Assembly: GCA_022425185.1 (NCBI GenBank)
Contig: JAKMFY010000002.1
Span: 1-10,824 of the forward strand
Length of the DNA: 10,824 nt
Direction: 5' to 3'
Source: Candidatus Poseidoniaceae archaeon
GTDB taxonomy: Archaea > Thermoplasmatota > Poseidoniia > Poseidoniales > Poseidoniaceae
Below the pieces are notes generated by a model. It had not been told where the DNA came from, ran no database searches, and worked only from the letters and a program-made list of their open reading frames with translations. How positions within the stretch are numbered: position 1 is the stretch's first letter; the number at the start of each line of letters is the position of its first letter. Both the position numbers and the translations under genes were made by a program. Positions 8,733 through 10,824 of this stretch are shown here, in pieces.

Positions 8733-8760
8733 CGACGTCGCCTTTTTCCTCGAGGTCGAG
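8733..8760 (+). terminator. Possible T-tract terminator after the small surface protein
   Basis: Directly after the TAA at 8730-8732 come the palindrome CGACGTCG (8733-8740), the tract CCTTTTTCC with five T (8743-8747), and the inverted repeat CTCGA-GG-TCGAG (8749-8760). Archaeal termination usually needs only an oligo-T tract, so this is a fair candidate. Five T is short, and the palindromes have little or no loop. Confidence 0.35.
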
Positions 8761-8765
8761 TAAGG

Positions 8766-8776
8766 CCAATATTTGA
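8766..8776 (+). promoter_or_regulatory. Weak TATA-like site upstream of fabI
   Basis: CCAATATTTGA is the only A/T-rich, TATA-like stretch in the 110-base gap before fabI, about 67 bases upstream of ATG 8843. It would put fabI and the ketosynthase under their own promoter and leave an untranslated leader of about 40 bases. The match is poor and no clear BRE is seen. Confidence 0.25.
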
Positions 8777-8830
8777 GCCAAAAGAAGGGGAATACTCAAA
8801 GACGTGGTGTGCTGGGTAACACCTGCGATT

Positions 8831-8836
8831 GGTGAG
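8831..8836 (+). promoter_or_regulatory. Ribosome binding site that decides the fabI start
   Basis: GGTGAG abuts ATG 8837 but is 6 bases from ATG 8843. This supports 8843 as the start and agrees with the usual FabI N-terminus. Confidence 0.6.
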
Positions 8837-8842
8837 ATGCGG

Positions 8843-9637
8843 ATGCTAGGTCTAAAGGGAAAAACAGCCGTAGTATTTGGAGTTGCGAGTGAAGATTCGA
8901 TTGCTTGGGCAATCTGTCAACAACTCGCAGAGGCAGGAGTTGACCTGTTTCTGGGCTTCCAGAAACGCTTCATGTCTCGGGTCTTCCAACTCAAAGACAA
9001 ACTTCCTGCAATCAAAGGATTCTATCCACTTGATGTCGCACAAGATGAAACAACTGGAGAGTTCTTCGAAGCCTTTTCAAAAGAACATCCGGGAAGAAAG
9101 ATCGACATCCTTGTTCATGCTATTGGTTTTGCTCCACGAAGCTGTTTCGATAGACCCATTCTCTTTGTAGAGGATGCAGATATCAATACTGCAATGACGA
9201 TTTCTGCGAACTCGTTGCAACGATGTTTGAAATTCGCTATGCCATACCTTAGCGAAGGGTCTTCAACCATCACTCTGACTTATGCAGCATCGACACGCTT
9301 TGTCCCATCCTATGGAATCATGTCGATGGCTAAGGCAGCGCTAGAATGCTGGACAAGGGAACTCGCTTGCCATCTTGGCCCGCATGGACATCGTGTCAAC
9401 AGCATCTCTTCAGGACCAATACGAACGATCGCTGCATCAGGAATTCCTGGATTCGATAAAATTCTCGATCATGTAGAGGCCAATGCTCCTCTACGACGAA
9501 ACGTTAGCCAATCCGATGTTGCTGGAACCACTCTTTGGCTTGCAAGTGCTCTTTCAGCCGGCGTAACCGGGCAATGTATCCACGTCGATGCAGGCTATTC
9601 AATCACCATGGTGCCTCAGAGTATCATGGACGTATGA
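8843..9637 (+). CDS. fabI: Enoyl-[acyl-carrier-protein] reductase, FabI type
   Basis: FabI reduces the trans-2 double bond of enoyl-ACP with NAD(P)H, the last step of each fatty-acid elongation cycle. The 264-residue length matches bacterial FabI (about 262). Visible motifs are the FabI-type nucleotide loop GVASEDSIA (13-21), HAIGFAP (92-98), the active-site residues Tyr147 (LTLTY), Tyr157 (PSY) and Lys164 (MAK), then VNSISSGPIRTIAASG (185-200) and VDAGYSI near the end. The Gly, Met and Phe that line the triclosan pocket of E. coli FabI also appear kept (Gly95, Met160, Phe204). ATG 8843 was chosen because GGTGAG (8831-8836) is 6 bases upstream and MLGLKGK aligns with the usual N-terminus; GTG 8804 and ATG 8837 are in-frame alternatives. 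Its stop lies 10 bases before the ketosynthase gene. FabI is mainly bacterial, so acquisition by transfer is plausible. Confidence 0.95.
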   Translation: MLGLKGKTAVVFGVASEDSIAWAICQQLAEAGVDLFLGFQKRFMSRVFQLKDKLPAIKGFYPLDVAQDETTGEFFEAFSKEHPGRKIDILVHAIGFAPRSCFDRPILFVEDADINTAMTISANSLQRCLKFAMPYLSEGSSTITLTYAASTRFVPSYGIMSMAKAALECWTRELACHLGPHGHRVNSISSGPIRTIAASGIPGFDKILDHVEANAPLRRNVSQSDVAGTTLWLASALSAGVTGQCIHVDAGYSITMVPQSIMDV

Positions 9638-9642
9638 GGTGA
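9636..9642 (+). promoter_or_regulatory. Ribosome binding site of the ketosynthase gene
   Basis: GAGGTGA overlaps the fabI stop codon (9635-9637) and lies 5 bases before ATG 9648. It is a strong Shine-Dalgarno match, consistent with coupled translation of the two genes. Confidence 0.75.
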
Positions 9643-9647
9643 ACAAG

Positions 9648-10824
9648 ATGACCATCACAACCGATGACGGAAAACCCTGCGAAGGACTTGAACAAGGTCC
9701 TTTTGAGCCGATTGCAGTTATTGGTGTTGCTGCGATGATGCCAGATGCTCCGGACCTCGATACTTTCTGGCAGAATATCATCGATTCACACGTAAGTATT
9801 CGTGAAGTAAAGGAAGGTCGCTGGCCAGGCCCAGTTGATCATTTCTGGACAAAAGGGAAACCGGGCGATATCAAGCATGGATTCACCTATTCGAAGATAG
9901 GAGCCTTTGTAGAGGGATATGAGTTTGATTGGAGGAGGTGGAGGCAACCCCCCGGTACACTTCCTCAAATAGACCCGTGCCAATTATGGGCGGTTTCCGT
10001 TTCTGCTAAAGCAATAGAACAAGCAGGGTATGGGGATGACGGGAAGGAATTCCCTCGTGAAAGAGCAGGTGTTGTTTTTGCAAACGCCCTTGGTGGCGAA
10101 AACAGAAATCTCTCTAACATCCGTGTTTGGTCAAATCACACTGCTGAACTAGCCAAGCAACATGGTATGCCAGCATCTGCAAAAGAATCGTTTATGGAAG
10201 ACGTAAACGAACAGTCTCCCAAAGTCGATGAAGATACAATGCCTGGTGAACTTGCAAACGTTGTCTCTGGAAGAGTTGCTAATCTTCTCGACCTTCAAGG
10301 CCCCAATCACGCAATGGATGCGGCTTGTGCATCTTCCATGGCTGCTGTCATGGATGCTTGTCGGTTATTACAAACAAGACAAGCAGATGTCATGCTTGCA
10401 GGTGCAACTGATCGAACAATGGATCCTGCGACCTATGCTAAATTCAGTGCAATTGGTGCACTTTCACCGACACACTCTACGCCCTTCGACGCTCGTGCAA
10501 ATGGATTCGTAATGGGAGAAGGGGCCGGAGTCATGGTGCTCAAGCGTTTATCAGATGCAATTTCAGATGATGACGTTATTCATGCAGTTATTCGGGGCGT
10601 TGGCGGCTCATCAGATGGTAGGGGCAAGGGAATTACTGCTCCAAGTCAAAGAGGCCAAATCCAGGCCATTGCTCGTGCTTACAATCAAGCAGGATATCCA
10701 GCCTCTTCTGTTGAACTCGTCGAAGCCCATGGAACTTCGACAAAGGTGGGGGACGCGACTGAACTTTCAACACTCACGCGATTGTGGACAGATGCAGAAT
10801 CTGGAGATAACGTGGCTGTCGGTT
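9648..10824 (+). CDS. PfaA-like iterative type I polyketide/PUFA synthase, N-terminal ketosynthase (3' end missing)
   Basis: The frame from ATG 9648 stays open to the window end (392 codons). GAGGTGA (9636-9642) is a strong ribosome binding site. Residues about 20-392 are most of a beta-ketoacyl synthase domain, which condenses acyl and malonyl units: start PIAVIGVAAMMPDAPDLDTF, nucleophile Cys227 in DAACASS (224-230), PFDARANGFVMGEGAG (279-294), and His361 in EAHGTST (359-365). The second catalytic His (NIGH) would be beyond the window. The stretch PPGTLPQIDPCQLWA (101-115), the long insert before PGELANVVSGRVAN (199-212) and SSDGRGKGITAP (321-332) resemble PfaA-type PUFA/enediyne synthases more than modular PKS or FabF. 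Acyltransferase, carrier and reductase domains are expected downstream but not visible. With FabI next to it, it probably makes a reduced or polyunsaturated acyl chain (inference). Confidence 0.93.
   Translation, partial: MTITTDDGKPCEGLEQGPFEPIAVIGVAAMMPDAPDLDTFWQNIIDSHVSIREVKEGRWPGPVDHFWTKGKPGDIKHGFTYSKIGAFVEGYEFDWRRWRQPPGTLPQIDPCQLWAVSVSAKAIEQAGYGDDGKEFPRERAGVVFANALGGENRNLSNIRVWSNHTAELAKQHGMPASAKESFMEDVNEQSPKVDEDTMPGELANVVSGRVANLLDLQGPNHAMDAACASSMAAVMDACRLLQTRQADVMLAGATDRTMDPATYAKFSAIGALSPTHSTPFDARANGFVMGEGAGVMVLKRLSDAISDDDVIHAVIRGVGGSSDGRGKGITAPSQRGQIQAIARAYNQAGYPASSVELVEAHGTSTKVGDATELSTLTRLWTDAESGDNVAVG

Noticed and set aside
8806..8823. Hairpin GGTGT/ACACC before fabI
   Set aside because: A 5-bp stem with an 8-base loop is too weak to call a riboswitch or attenuator without conservation.
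8804..8842. GTG 8804 as an earlier start of fabI
   Set aside because: It adds 13 residues that FabI proteins lack, and the nearest purine-rich site (8784-8790) is too far upstream. GGTGAG fits ATG 8843.
9931..9944. Strong Shine-Dalgarno-like GGAGGAGGTGGAGG inside the ketosynthase gene
   Set aside because: No start codon follows at a usable distance in any convincing frame. It encodes the Trp-Arg-Arg-Trp-Arg stretch and is probably codon coincidence, at most a pause site.
10228..10512. Open frame of 94 codons inside the ketosynthase gene
   Set aside because: It lies across the ketosynthase active-site region (Cys227), which is clearly coded in another frame.

Overview
The window reads as a stretch of a marine planktonic archaeon, most likely a Marine Group II euryarchaeote (Candidatus Poseidoniales). 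This is inferred from the combination of a TBP-fold protein, an archaeal-type TatD-like hydrolase, very large secreted Ig-like surface proteins with one C-terminal membrane helix, and moderate-GC, tightly packed genes. No rRNA or marker gene is present to prove the lineage. All seven recognisable genes lie on the + strand, and no gap exceeds about 110 bases. I saw no tRNA, rRNA, CRISPR array, insertion sequence or long DNA repeat.

Layout. (1) Bases 1-5348 hold the 3' part of a giant surface protein. It has a MAM/lectin-like N-terminal region, several beta-sandwich modules including a duplicated superdomain, a CARDB-like module, a membrane helix and an aromatic-rich cytoplasmic tail. (2) A compact block follows. 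A 267-residue protein (5368-6171) distantly resembles the TraB/PrgY hydrolase family but lacks a late conserved motif. It overlaps by 4 bases a divergent TATA-binding-protein-like protein (6168-6701), and 9 bases later comes a TatD-type metal hydrolase (6711-7601). (3) After 57 bases comes a second, smaller surface protein (7659-8732) with a signal peptide, two Ig-like modules, a membrane helix and a very acidic tail. (4) A 110-base gap with a T-tract and a weak TATA-like site leads to a FabI-type enoyl-ACP reductase (8843-9637). Ten bases later begins a large ketosynthase protein of the PfaA/PUFA-synthase type (9648 to the window end), which runs off the edge.

How the genes may work together. 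The last two genes are close enough to be co-transcribed and belong to one biochemical theme, acyl-chain elongation and reduction. This stands out because archaeal membrane lipids are isoprenoid ethers. The TBP-like gene is coupled to the TraB-like gene. Its DNA-intercalating phenylalanine positions appear substituted, so it is probably not a standard general transcription factor. The two surface proteins have opposite tail chemistry and probably face the environment.
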